DNA from: an uncultured Lachnospiraceae bacterium
Lineage (GTDB): Bacteria > Bacillota > Clostridia > Lachnospirales > Lachnospiraceae
Reading direction: 5' to 3'
NCBI GenBank assembly: GCA_945834545.1
Contig: CAMAHO010000023.1
Coordinates: 1 to 18,294, forward strand
Length of the DNA stretch: 18,294 nt
Shown here: piece by piece, positions 1 to 6,964 of the stretch
How positions within the stretch are numbered: the first letter of the stretch is position 1
Layout of the letters: each line of letters opens with the position of its first letter
Position numbers and translations under genes: made by a program
Notes under the pieces: model-generated
Database searches by the model: none
Seen by the model: the letters and a program-made list of their open reading frames with translations, nothing else
Told to the model about the DNA's origin: nothing

Positions 1-689
1 CCTGCGGTTTGAAAGGAGCTGTCAATCACATCCTTGGTCAGATTTGCCACACACCATTTTTTTATAGTGTCGGTCAAGGTATTCTCAGTGATAGCCTTCT
101 TTTCAAAGCCTTTTGCATTCTTTAAGGAGATACAACCCATGACAAAGAACAAGGCAAACATAGCACCCAAAACGCCGTAGAGAAGATACCGATTTCCGGG
201 GTGGAATGGCAAAACATCCAAAAATCCAAGTACAACAAACACAATACCAAGCACTCCTACACCCAACAAAGCATAGGCAGCAGACTTATTATCCTCAGCC
301 TTCTTTGCATTGCTGGTATAGTCACTAAAGCCTAACATAGCAGAGGTGTCCTGAGGTTTCACATCCGTGAATTCCATCTCCTTGTTAGCCTCTAACTGCT
401 CTAATTGTTTCTGTTTCATCAAGGTGGATATCAATTTAATGGAACGCAGCTTATCCTTTTCAGCGACAAACAAGGCTTCTGTTCCTTCCTCCTTGTCAAA
501 ATCAATCTGAACCGGTTTTACTGCATTGTACTCCAGGTAATCCTTTAATTCCTCTAACCCTTCCCGGGTACCATACAGAATCTTAACTAATTTACAGTCC
601 TCCAGGTTATCCACTAAGGGTACCTTACACTCTGAACACTCCGTAATCCCTTCCCGATACTCGTTTTTGCATATTGGACACCAAGCCAT
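1..689 (-). CDS. Zinc-ribbon, two-TM membrane protein of unknown function (3' end cut by window edge)
   Basis: An open frame of 229 codons runs from an ATG at 689 off the left edge, so the C-terminus is missing. The first 21 residues form a zinc ribbon with pairs C4/C7 and C18/C21. Residues about 30-110 are a soluble charged segment that resembles small domains reading like a ligand- or signal-binding (DUF2007-type) region, though I cannot confirm this. Two hydrophobic helices follow at about 137-158 and 168-187, then a polar tail that begins with several lysines. The zinc ribbon should be cytoplasmic. A GA-rich Shine-Dalgarno (AGGAAGG) lies upstream of the ATG. Only 24 bases separate it from the nfnB stop, so it is probably the next gene of the same operon. 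Function is unknown; the family may be a putative sensor or scaffold, but that is a guess. Confidence 0.8.
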   Translation of the reverse strand, partial: MAWCPICKNEYREGITECSECKVPLVDNLEDCKLVKILYGTREGLEELKDYLEYNAVKPVQIDFDKEEGTEALFVAEKDKLRSIKLISTLMKQKQLEQLEANKEMEFTDVKPQDTSAMLGFSDYTSNAKKAEDNKSAAYALLGVGVLGIVFVVLGFLDVLPFHPGNRYLLYGVLGAMFALFFVMGCISLKNAKGFEKKAITENTLTDTIKKWCVANLTKDVIDSSFQTA

Positions 690-713
690 AAGTTTGTAAC
701 CGCCTTCCTCTTA

Positions 714-2096
714 CTATTTTGCAGACAAATATTCATCAATCCCCTTAGCAGCTGCCTTTCCTGCCCCCATAGCAAGAATAACAGTAGCCGCTCCGGTAAC
801 AGCATCTCCACCGGCATATACACCTTCCTTCGTGGTCTTGCCATTGACTTCATCTGCCACGATACACTTCCACTTGTTTGTCTCCAGTCCCTCTGTTGTG
901 GAAGAAATCAAAGGATTGGGAGAAGTTCCGAGAGACATGATGACCGTATCAAGCTCCATAACAAATTCAGAATCCTTCACCTCAACAGGTCTTCTTCTGC
1001 CGGACTCATCAGGCTCCCCTAATTCCATGCGAATACACTTCATACCGGTTACCCAGCCCTTTTCATCGGCTATAATCTCAATGGGATTGGTGAGAAGGTC
1101 AAATAGGATACCCTCTTCCTTAGCGTGATGTACTTCCTCCACTCTGGCAGGAAGCTCTTCCTCGCTTCTACGATATACGATATGCACCTCTGCACCTAAT
1201 CTGAGGGCTGTTCTAGCTGCATCCATAGCTACATTACCACCACCTACAACAGCAACCTTCTTACCGTGCATAATCGGGGTAGGAGACTCTTTACTAAAGG
1301 ATTTCATCAGATTGCTTCTGGTCAAATACTCATTTGCAGAGAAAACACCATTGGAATTTTCTCCGGGGATTCCCATAAACTTAGGAAGTCCGGCACCGGA
1401 GCCGATAAAGACTGCTTCAAAGCCCTCTTCCAAGAGCTCATCAATGGTAATGGACTTTCCGATGACCACATTGGTCTCAATCTTTACGCCAAGGGCCTTA
1501 ACATTCTCAATTTCCTTTGCCACAACGGCTGTCTTGGGAAGTCTGAACTCGGGAATACCATATACCAAAACACCGCCAGCCTCGTGTAAGGCTTCAAAAA
1601 TCGTCACATCATAGCCCATCTTTGCCAAATCACCGGCGCAGGTTAAGCCTGCAGGACCGGAACCAATCACTGCAACCTTCTTATTCTTTTTCTCAGCAGT
1701 CACCTCAGGCTGAATTCCATTTTCTCTAGCCCAGTCTGCTACAAATCTTTCCAGCTTACCAATGGAAATCGGGTCTCCCTTAATGCCACGAATACATTTT
1801 CCCTCACACTGTGTTTCCTGAGGGCAAACACGTCCGCAGACAGCCGGAAGGGCACTGGAATTGCTGATAATCTGATATGCCTCTTTTATATTACCGTTCT
1901 TCACCTGCTCGATAAATGCTGGAATATCAATTGCCACAGGGCATCCCTTCACGCACTGTGCGTTCTTACAGTTGATACATCTGGAAGCCTCGCACATAGC
2001 CTCCTCTAAATTATATCCCAGACATACTTCCTCAAAATTCTTTGCACGCACCTGAGGGTCCTGCTCGCGTACCGGTACCTTAGTTAAAACATCCAT
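714..2096 (-). CDS. nfnB: NfnB: large subunit of NADH-dependent ferredoxin:NADP+ oxidoreductase (GltD-like)
   Basis: This 460-residue flavoprotein belongs to the glutamate synthase small-subunit (GltD)-like family. With the adjacent NfnA it should form the cytoplasmic electron-bifurcating transhydrogenase that couples NADH, reduced ferredoxin and NADP+. The N-terminus carries two iron-sulfur cysteine sets, C40/C43/C48/C52 and C87/C91/C97/C101. A first Rossmann motif (GSGPAG, 145-150) binds FAD, a second (VVGGGNVAMDAA, about residue 280-295) binds NAD(P)H, and a GGD motif near the C-terminus completes the FAD site. The start is an ATG with GAGAGGA about 7 bases upstream. No glutamate synthase large subunit is nearby and the partner gene is nfnA-like, so Nfn is preferred over GltD. 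A sulfide dehydrogenase-type (SudAB) or Xfn-type role cannot be excluded from sequence alone. Confidence 0.88.
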   Translation of the reverse strand: MDVLTKVPVREQDPQVRAKNFEEVCLGYNLEEAMCEASRCINCKNAQCVKGCPVAIDIPAFIEQVKNGNIKEAYQIISNSSALPAVCGRVCPQETQCEGKCIRGIKGDPISIGKLERFVADWARENGIQPEVTAEKKNKKVAVIGSGPAGLTCAGDLAKMGYDVTIFEALHEAGGVLVYGIPEFRLPKTAVVAKEIENVKALGVKIETNVVIGKSITIDELLEEGFEAVFIGSGAGLPKFMGIPGENSNGVFSANEYLTRSNLMKSFSKESPTPIMHGKKVAVVGGGNVAMDAARTALRLGAEVHIVYRRSEEELPARVEEVHHAKEEGILFDLLTNPIEIIADEKGWVTGMKCIRMELGEPDESGRRRPVEVKDSEFVMELDTVIMSLGTSPNPLISSTTEGLETNKWKCIVADEVNGKTTKEGVYAGGDAVTGAATVILAMGAGKAAAKGIDEYLSAK

Positions 2097-2139
2097 TCTT
2101 TTATCCTCTCAAACTTATATTTTTTTCTTAGCTCTAAAT

Positions 2140-3018
2140 CTACTGGCAAACTCCACAATTGCCGTGATGGGTATCGCCCTCTTCCAGCTTTAACATATCT
2201 CTGCCTTCCTGGGTCTTATACATGGTCTGTCTTCTCATAGCTTCATCAAAGTTTACCAGATGGCCGTCAAACTCAGGACCGTCAACACATGCAAATTTCA
2301 CCTTATCTCCCACGGTTACACGGCATGCTCCGCACATACCGGTTCCATCCACCATAATCGGATTCAGGCTCACTACGGTAGGAATCGCTAACTCCTTTGT
2401 CAATAGGCAGACAAATTTCATCATAATCATAGGACCGATGGCAATACATACATCATATTTCTTGCCCTCTGCAACCAAATCCTTGATTGTCTGTGTAACC
2501 ATACCGCTTCTGCCGTAAGAGCCGTCATCTGTGGTAACATATAGATTTCCGGCAACAGCCTCCATCTCTTTCTCTAAAATCAACAAATCCTTTGTCTTGC
2601 TGCCAACGATAACATCGCAGGAAATTCCATTCTCGTGAAGCCACTTCACCTGAGGATATACCGGCGCAGTACCCACACCACCTGCAACAAACAAAATACT
2701 CTTTTTCTTTAACTCATTTATGTCTTCCTTCACTAAATCGGAAGGGCATCCCAAAGGTCCCACAAAATCGTGGAAGGAATCTCCTTCCTTCAAGTCAGCC
2801 ATAATCTTTGTTCCCGCACCTACTGTCTGAAAGACAATGGTAATCGTTCCCTTTTCTCTGTTATAATCACAGATCGTTAAGGGGATTCTCTCTGAGGCTT
2901 CGTCGGTTCTGACAATGACAAACTGACCAGGCAAGCATGCCCTGGCAACCATACCGGCTTCTACCTCCATCAGATAAATGTTGGTTGTTAATTCCTGTTT
3001 CTTGACAATCTTATACAT
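2140..3018 (-). CDS. nfnA: NfnA: small subunit of Nfn transhydrogenase (FAD/NAD-binding, [2Fe-2S])
   Basis: This 292-residue protein belongs to the ferredoxin-NADP reductase superfamily, close to dihydroorotate dehydrogenase electron-transfer subunit PyrK and sulfide dehydrogenase subunits. The flavin motif RIPLTICDY is at 44-52 and the nucleotide-binding GGVGTAP at 113-119. The [2Fe-2S] region has C229/C232/C244, with D224 just before. In structurally studied Nfn an Asp plus three Cys hold this cluster (from memory), and the same arrangement is visible here. An additional CGVC pair (C288/C291) ends the protein. The Shine-Dalgarno TAAGGAG lies 6 bases before the ATG and contains the stop codon of the upstream gene. 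The nfnB start is 43 bases downstream, supporting a two-subunit complex. No pyrD is adjacent, which argues against PyrK. Confidence 0.88.
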   Translation of the reverse strand: MYKIVKKQELTTNIYLMEVEAGMVARACLPGQFVIVRTDEASERIPLTICDYNREKGTITIVFQTVGAGTKIMADLKEGDSFHDFVGPLGCPSDLVKEDINELKKKSILFVAGGVGTAPVYPQVKWLHENGISCDVIVGSKTKDLLILEKEMEAVAGNLYVTTDDGSYGRSGMVTQTIKDLVAEGKKYDVCIAIGPMIMMKFVCLLTKELAIPTVVSLNPIMVDGTGMCGACRVTVGDKVKFACVDGPEFDGHLVNFDEAMRRQTMYKTQEGRDMLKLEEGDTHHGNCGVCQ

Positions 3019-3024
3019 TTCTTT

Positions 3025-3031
3025 CTCCTTA
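3025..3031 (-). promoter_or_regulatory. nfnA Shine-Dalgarno overlapping the upstream stop codon
   Basis: On the minus strand TAAGGAG lies 6 bases before the nfnA ATG, and its first three bases are the TAA stop of the zinc-ribbon/TPR gene. Ribosomes ending the first gene would sit on the nfnA initiation site, which suggests translational coupling (inference). Confidence 0.7.
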
Positions 3032-4429
3032 GGGATTGTTTATTTCAACTAAAGAATAGCTGATATCGTTTTCATATTTTAGGGTAACCACACTTCCATC
3101 CATGGCATCTACTCCGTACAGCTGAGTCATTTCCATCTCAGAATCCGAGCTGCTTTCCCGAAAAACATAGTACATTTTCTCACGAATGACACAATAAGTC
3201 AAATACGTATAATAATAAACCTTATCGGAATTAAGGGTATTGCCAAAATAATCCTGAATTCGTCCTGTTTGCATCAGGTAAGCAAGTAAATGATTTCTGG
3301 CTTCTTCCTCTGACAACTTATGAGGTATGTCCAGTTCGTAAATCCGCTCCACAACCTCTGAAACCAAATCTTCCTTCATACTTACAAATCTGTACACCGT
3401 CTTACCCAAAGGCATAAGAAAGGGCTCCTCATAGAGCATTGCTTCCTCATTTGGAATAGAACCATCCGTCGTGTAGTACACCCGTGTATTCTCCTCGATT
3501 TCCACCTCAATGTAGGTAGGTTCGGTGTAAATACCACTGGTAGTAATGACCACCGGAGGTTCCGGTCTGCTCAAATCTATATGATAAGAGGCCTTTGCTT
3601 CATCACTGGTAATATTTGCCTTGCTTACATAAATTGCCCTTATTGTATAATCTCCTTCTTCCAGAATGATAGGGCCTTCGTATTTCTTGCTGTCTGTTGT
3701 AGGTTCTGTGCCATCCTGTGTATAATAAATCACACCGTTTTTGGGTCCGTTTATCATGACCGGCATAACCTTTGTATAGTATCCCTCCTGCACACTGAAG
3801 CTGGGAAGAGGGGCATAATACTCTTCATATGCCTTTCGCACCGCTTCATTTTCACATTCGCACAACAGCTCTCTTATTTTTTGGCTCTCCCCTGCTGTAT
3901 TGTAAAAAGCAATCAGTTTACCATAGCAGGAAATCAAATCCGTTTCTGCCAAAAGAGTATTTGACAACAGCCTTTTTAACAAATTCTCATATTTTTCCTT
4001 CTCATTTGTAAGGAAATAGATTTCAGCCAATTCCTGCATAGCATCTGTCCGCTCAGGGTCAAGTGCGATTGCCTCTTCGAAATACGTGCTTGCCTTATCG
4101 AAATCGCCTTTGGTAAACTCCTTTCGTGCCTGCTCCACATACTCTAGGGCATCCCAGTTTTCGTGTGAGCTATGTTGCACCAAAAAAATAACTACAAATC
4201 CTATCACCAGCAGACACAGTAAGCCTAACCAGTAATACAGTTTTTTATGGTGCAAGGTTGTTTGAAGCATCTCCGGAAGCTCCAGAGAATTTTTTATCTT
4301 CTCCAGATGTTCTTCCATATTGTTTTCGACCTCTGTTTCAAAGTCGGGCACTACATAAATCTCCTTCCCGCACTGTTCGCAGAAAAGGCTATTCTTTTGT
4401 AATTCTTTTCCACAGGACGGGCACTTCAT
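3029..4429 (-). CDS. Membrane-anchored zinc-ribbon / TPR / chitobiase-C-like domain protein, unknown function
   Basis: A 466-residue protein with an unusual domain order. An N-terminal zinc ribbon (C3/C6 and C17/C20) is followed by an acidic linker and one transmembrane helix at about 65-84, preceded by HHKK, so the ribbon is predicted to be cytoplasmic and the rest outside. Residues about 93-155 look like TPR repeats (ALEYVEQARKEFTKGDFDKA and what follows). Two tandem modules at about 215-285 and 295-365 carry the YYTxDGxxPT signature of chitobiase/beta-hexosaminidase C-terminal-like domains (CHB_HEX_C_1 type), seen as VIYYTQDGTEPTTDSKKY and VYYTTDGSIP. A C-terminal soluble region of about 95 residues, rich in Tyr, is unrecognised. 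There is no catalytic glycosidase domain. The gene begins 2 bases after the folD stop with AAAGGA inside the end of folD. A cell-surface or sensory role is possible but unproven. Confidence 0.82.
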   Translation of the reverse strand: MKCPSCGKELQKNSLFCEQCGKEIYVVPDFETEVENNMEEHLEKIKNSLELPEMLQTTLHHKKLYYWLGLLCLLVIGFVVIFLVQHSSHENWDALEYVEQARKEFTKGDFDKASTYFEEAIALDPERTDAMQELAEIYFLTNEKEKYENLLKRLLSNTLLAETDLISCYGKLIAFYNTAGESQKIRELLCECENEAVRKAYEEYYAPLPSFSVQEGYYTKVMPVMINGPKNGVIYYTQDGTEPTTDSKKYEGPIILEEGDYTIRAIYVSKANITSDEAKASYHIDLSRPEPPVVITTSGIYTEPTYIEVEIEENTRVYYTTDGSIPNEEAMLYEEPFLMPLGKTVYRFVSMKEDLVSEVVERIYELDIPHKLSEEEARNHLLAYLMQTGRIQDYFGNTLNSDKVYYYTYLTYCVIREKMYYVFRESSSDSEMEMTQLYGVDAMDGSVVTLKYENDISYSLVEINNP

Positions 4430-4431
4430 AA

Positions 4432-5271
4432 CTACATTTCCTTTGCTTCCATACAGTTCTTCATTAACATTGCAATTGTCATAGGACCGACTCCACCCGG
4501 AACCGGAGTAATCGCGTCACAGACAGGTGCAACCGACTCAAAATCCACATCCCCGCAAAGCTTGTTGTCTTGATTGCGGTGAATCCCTACATCAATTACA
4601 ACTGCACCGGGCTTTACATATTCTTCCGTGATAAACTTAGGTTTTCCAACGGCTACAATTAAAATGTCTGCCCTCTTCGTAATCTCCTTTAGATTTACAG
4701 ATTTGCTGTGGGCAATGGTTACTGTGGCATTTTCACGAAGCATCAGCAAGGCCATAGGCTTGCCTACGATATTGCTGCGTCCCACAATCACACATTCCTT
4801 ACCGGTAATCTCCACCTCAGAGCGTTTTAACAATTCTACAATGCCTGCCGGAGTACAGGATACAAAGCCTCGCTTCCCGGTACAAAGTGCCCCAACATTC
4901 ATAGGATGAAATCCATCCACATCCTTTTGGGGAGTTATTGCAGTTAAAACTGCTTCCTCCGAAATACTCTTAGGCAGAGGGAGCTGTACCAGGATACCAT
5001 CTACATCACTTCGATTGTTTAACTCCTCTATTAGATTTAAGACCTCTGTCTGTGTTGTCTCTTCCGGAAGTTCATAAGACAGGGAACGTATCCCGATGAA
5101 CTCACAGGCTTTCTTTTTATTATTCACATAGACGCAGGAAGCCGGGTCTGCTCCAACTAATATGACAGCTAGGGTAACCTCTCGTCCCTCTTGCTTCCAT
5201 AGAGACGCTTTGGTTCTTAATTCTTCTTTTATCTCTGCTGAAATGCGTTTTCCGTCAATTAACTTTGCCAT
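4432..5271 (-). CDS. folD: FolD: methylene-THF dehydrogenase (NADP+) / methenyl-THF cyclohydrolase
   Basis: This 279-residue cytoplasmic bifunctional enzyme interconverts 5,10-methylene-THF, 5,10-methenyl-THF and 10-formyl-THF, and the dehydrogenase step normally uses NADP(H). The family active-site residues are visible: Y48 and K52 in YVNNKKK, Q96 in VQLPLP, and D119 in KDVDGFHP. The dinucleotide-binding motif GRSNIVGKP and the C-terminal signature PGGVGPMT are intact, and the length is normal. It directly follows fhs, whose product 10-formyl-THF is its substrate, with a 9-base gap. A strong TAGGAGG site lies 5 bases before the ATG and includes the fhs stop codon. NADPH made or used here could exchange with the Nfn complex encoded two genes downstream (inference). 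Confidence 0.97.
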   Translation of the reverse strand: MAKLIDGKRISAEIKEELRTKASLWKQEGREVTLAVILVGADPASCVYVNNKKKACEFIGIRSLSYELPEETTQTEVLNLIEELNNRSDVDGILVQLPLPKSISEEAVLTAITPQKDVDGFHPMNVGALCTGKRGFVSCTPAGIVELLKRSEVEITGKECVIVGRSNIVGKPMALLMLRENATVTIAHSKSVNLKEITKRADILIVAVGKPKFITEEYVKPGAVVIDVGIHRNQDNKLCGDVDFESVAPVCDAITPVPGGVGPMTIAMLMKNCMEAKEM

Positions 5272-5276
5272 ATACG

Positions 5277-5283
5277 CCTCCTA
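5277..5283 (-). promoter_or_regulatory. folD Shine-Dalgarno overlapping the fhs stop codon
   Basis: On the minus strand TAGGAGG lies 5 bases before the folD ATG, and its TAG is the fhs stop codon. This is the strongest coupling signal in the run and implies that Fhs and FolD are made together (inference). Confidence 0.75.
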
Positions 5284-6951
5284 GAATAAACCTGTTATAA
5301 CTCCGTCGTCTGTCACATCAATCTGAAATGCAGCAGGGTTTTTGGGAAGGCCCGGCATGGTCATAATGTTCCCTGTAAGAACTACCACAAAACCGGCACC
5401 TGCGCTGACATAAACCTCTCGAATGGTAAAATCAAAACCTTCCGGTCTGCCCAGTAGGGTCTGGTCATCTGACAGAGAGTATTGATTCTTAGCCATACAA
5501 ACTGGCAGCTTGCCAAAACCAAGTTCCTCCAGCTTGGCCAACTGCTTTAGCGCTGTCGGAGCAAAATTCACATTGCCGGCACCATAGATTTCTTTGGCTA
5601 TTTTCGTAATCTTTTCTCTTAAGCCCAGCTCATCTTCGTAGAGACAATGGAAATCGGACTTCTTGTTTTCAAGGCTATATAAAACCTTTTCTGCAAGCTC
5701 TATTCCACCTTCTCCTCCGTTCTCCCACACCTTGGAAAGAGCAAACTCACAGCCTCTTTCCTCGCAGAACTGTTTCACAAAGCTTGTTTCCTCCTCACTG
5801 TCCGTCAGGAAGGAATTTAAGGTGACAATGACCGGCACGCCAAATTTCTGAAGATTTTCAATATGCTTTTCCAGATTTACAATGCCCTTCTTTAAGGCAT
5901 CTACATTCTCTGCACTCAAATCCTGCTTTTTCACACCTCCGTTGTATTTCAGTGCACGGATGGTTGCAACCAGCACCACAGCGTCCGGTTTCAGTCCGGC
6001 TGCACGACACTTAATATCAAAGAACTTTTCTGCCCCTAAATCTGCACCAAAGCCCGCTTCGGTTATACAATAGTCTGCCGCCTTCAGAGCAAGCTTTGTT
6101 GCTCTTACAGAGTTGCAGCCATGGGCAATATTAGCAAAGGGTCCACCGTGCACAAAGGCCGGCGTATGCTCCAGTGTCTGAATCAGATTGGGCTTTAATG
6201 CGTCCTTCAGCAAAGCAGCCATGGCACCAACTGCGTTTAAATCCCTGGCAGTAACAGGCTTGCCGCTATAATCATAGGCCACAATAATCCGGGACAATCT
6301 ATCCTTTAAATCATTCATATCGGTAGCCAGACATAGAATCGCCATGATTTCACTTGCCACGGTAATGACAAAGTGGTCCTCTCTGACTGTACCGTCCATT
6401 TTGCTGCCCAAACCAACCACGATATTTCGAAGCACTCGGTCATTCATATCCAGACAACGTTTCCATACAATCTGTCTGGTATCAATCTGCAGTTCATTTC
6501 CCTGCTGAATATGATTGTCCAGCATGGCAGCTAACAGGTTATTTGCTGAGGTAATCGCGTGGAAATCTCCTGTAAAATGAAGGTTTAAATCCTCCATGGG
6601 AACCACCTGAGCATATCCTCCGCCTGCAGCTCCGCCCTTCACCCCAAAACAGGGGCCTAAAGAGGGCTCTCGCAGTGCAATAATGGCTTTTTTGCCAAGC
6701 TTTGCAAAGGCCTGTCCCAAACCAACGGTGGTAGTGGTCTTGCCCTCTCCTGCGGGAGTCGGATTGATAGCCGTCACCAGAATGAGCTTTCCGTCCTCCT
6801 TCTTTTCCGCTTCCTTGATATACTCATCTGTAATTTTCGCCTTGTATTTGCCGTATAGCTCCAACTGCTCCTCATCAATAGCTAATGTAGCCGCCACATC
6901 CTTAATAGGCCATAGAGTAGCCTCCTGTGCGATTTCAATGTCTGTCTTCAT
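5281..6951 (-). CDS. fhs: Fhs: formate--tetrahydrofolate ligase
   Basis: This ATP-dependent enzyme joins formate to tetrahydrofolate to give 10-formyl-THF, the entry to folate one-carbon metabolism and the methyl branch of the Wood-Ljungdahl pathway. The nucleotide-binding loop TPAGEGKT is at residues 65-72. Family sequences EPSLGPCFGVKGGAAGGGYAQ (only partly quoted in families) and FVHGGPFANIAHGCNS are present, and the C-terminus ends in the expected PGLPKNPAAF region. I start at the ATG at 6951, giving 556 residues, the usual length. It has a near-ideal GGAGGA 6 bases upstream. The longer frame from 6990 would run into ftsK and lacks a good site. It lies 13 bases after the ftsK stop and 9 before folD. 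No CO dehydrogenase/acetyl-CoA synthase genes are in the window, so an acetogenic role is not shown. Confidence 0.97.
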   Translation of the reverse strand: MKTDIEIAQEATLWPIKDVAATLAIDEEQLELYGKYKAKITDEYIKEAEKKEDGKLILVTAINPTPAGEGKTTTTVGLGQAFAKLGKKAIIALREPSLGPCFGVKGGAAGGGYAQVVPMEDLNLHFTGDFHAITSANNLLAAMLDNHIQQGNELQIDTRQIVWKRCLDMNDRVLRNIVVGLGSKMDGTVREDHFVITVASEIMAILCLATDMNDLKDRLSRIIVAYDYSGKPVTARDLNAVGAMAALLKDALKPNLIQTLEHTPAFVHGGPFANIAHGCNSVRATKLALKAADYCITEAGFGADLGAEKFFDIKCRAAGLKPDAVVLVATIRALKYNGGVKKQDLSAENVDALKKGIVNLEKHIENLQKFGVPVIVTLNSFLTDSEEETSFVKQFCEERGCEFALSKVWENGGEGGIELAEKVLYSLENKKSDFHCLYEDELGLREKITKIAKEIYGAGNVNFAPTALKQLAKLEELGFGKLPVCMAKNQYSLSDDQTLLGRPEGFDFTIREVYVSAGAGFVVVLTGNIMTMPGLPKNPAAFQIDVTDDGVITGLF

Positions 6952-6957
6952 AGTCTG

Positions 6958-6963
6958 TCCTCC
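6958..6963 (-). promoter_or_regulatory. fhs Shine-Dalgarno that fixes the start
   Basis: On the minus strand GGAGGA lies 6 bases before the ATG at 6951 and within the 13-base ftsK-fhs gap. It decides for this start over the in-frame upstream codon at 6990, which would overlap ftsK by 26 bases. Confidence 0.75.
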
Positions 6964-6964
6964 G

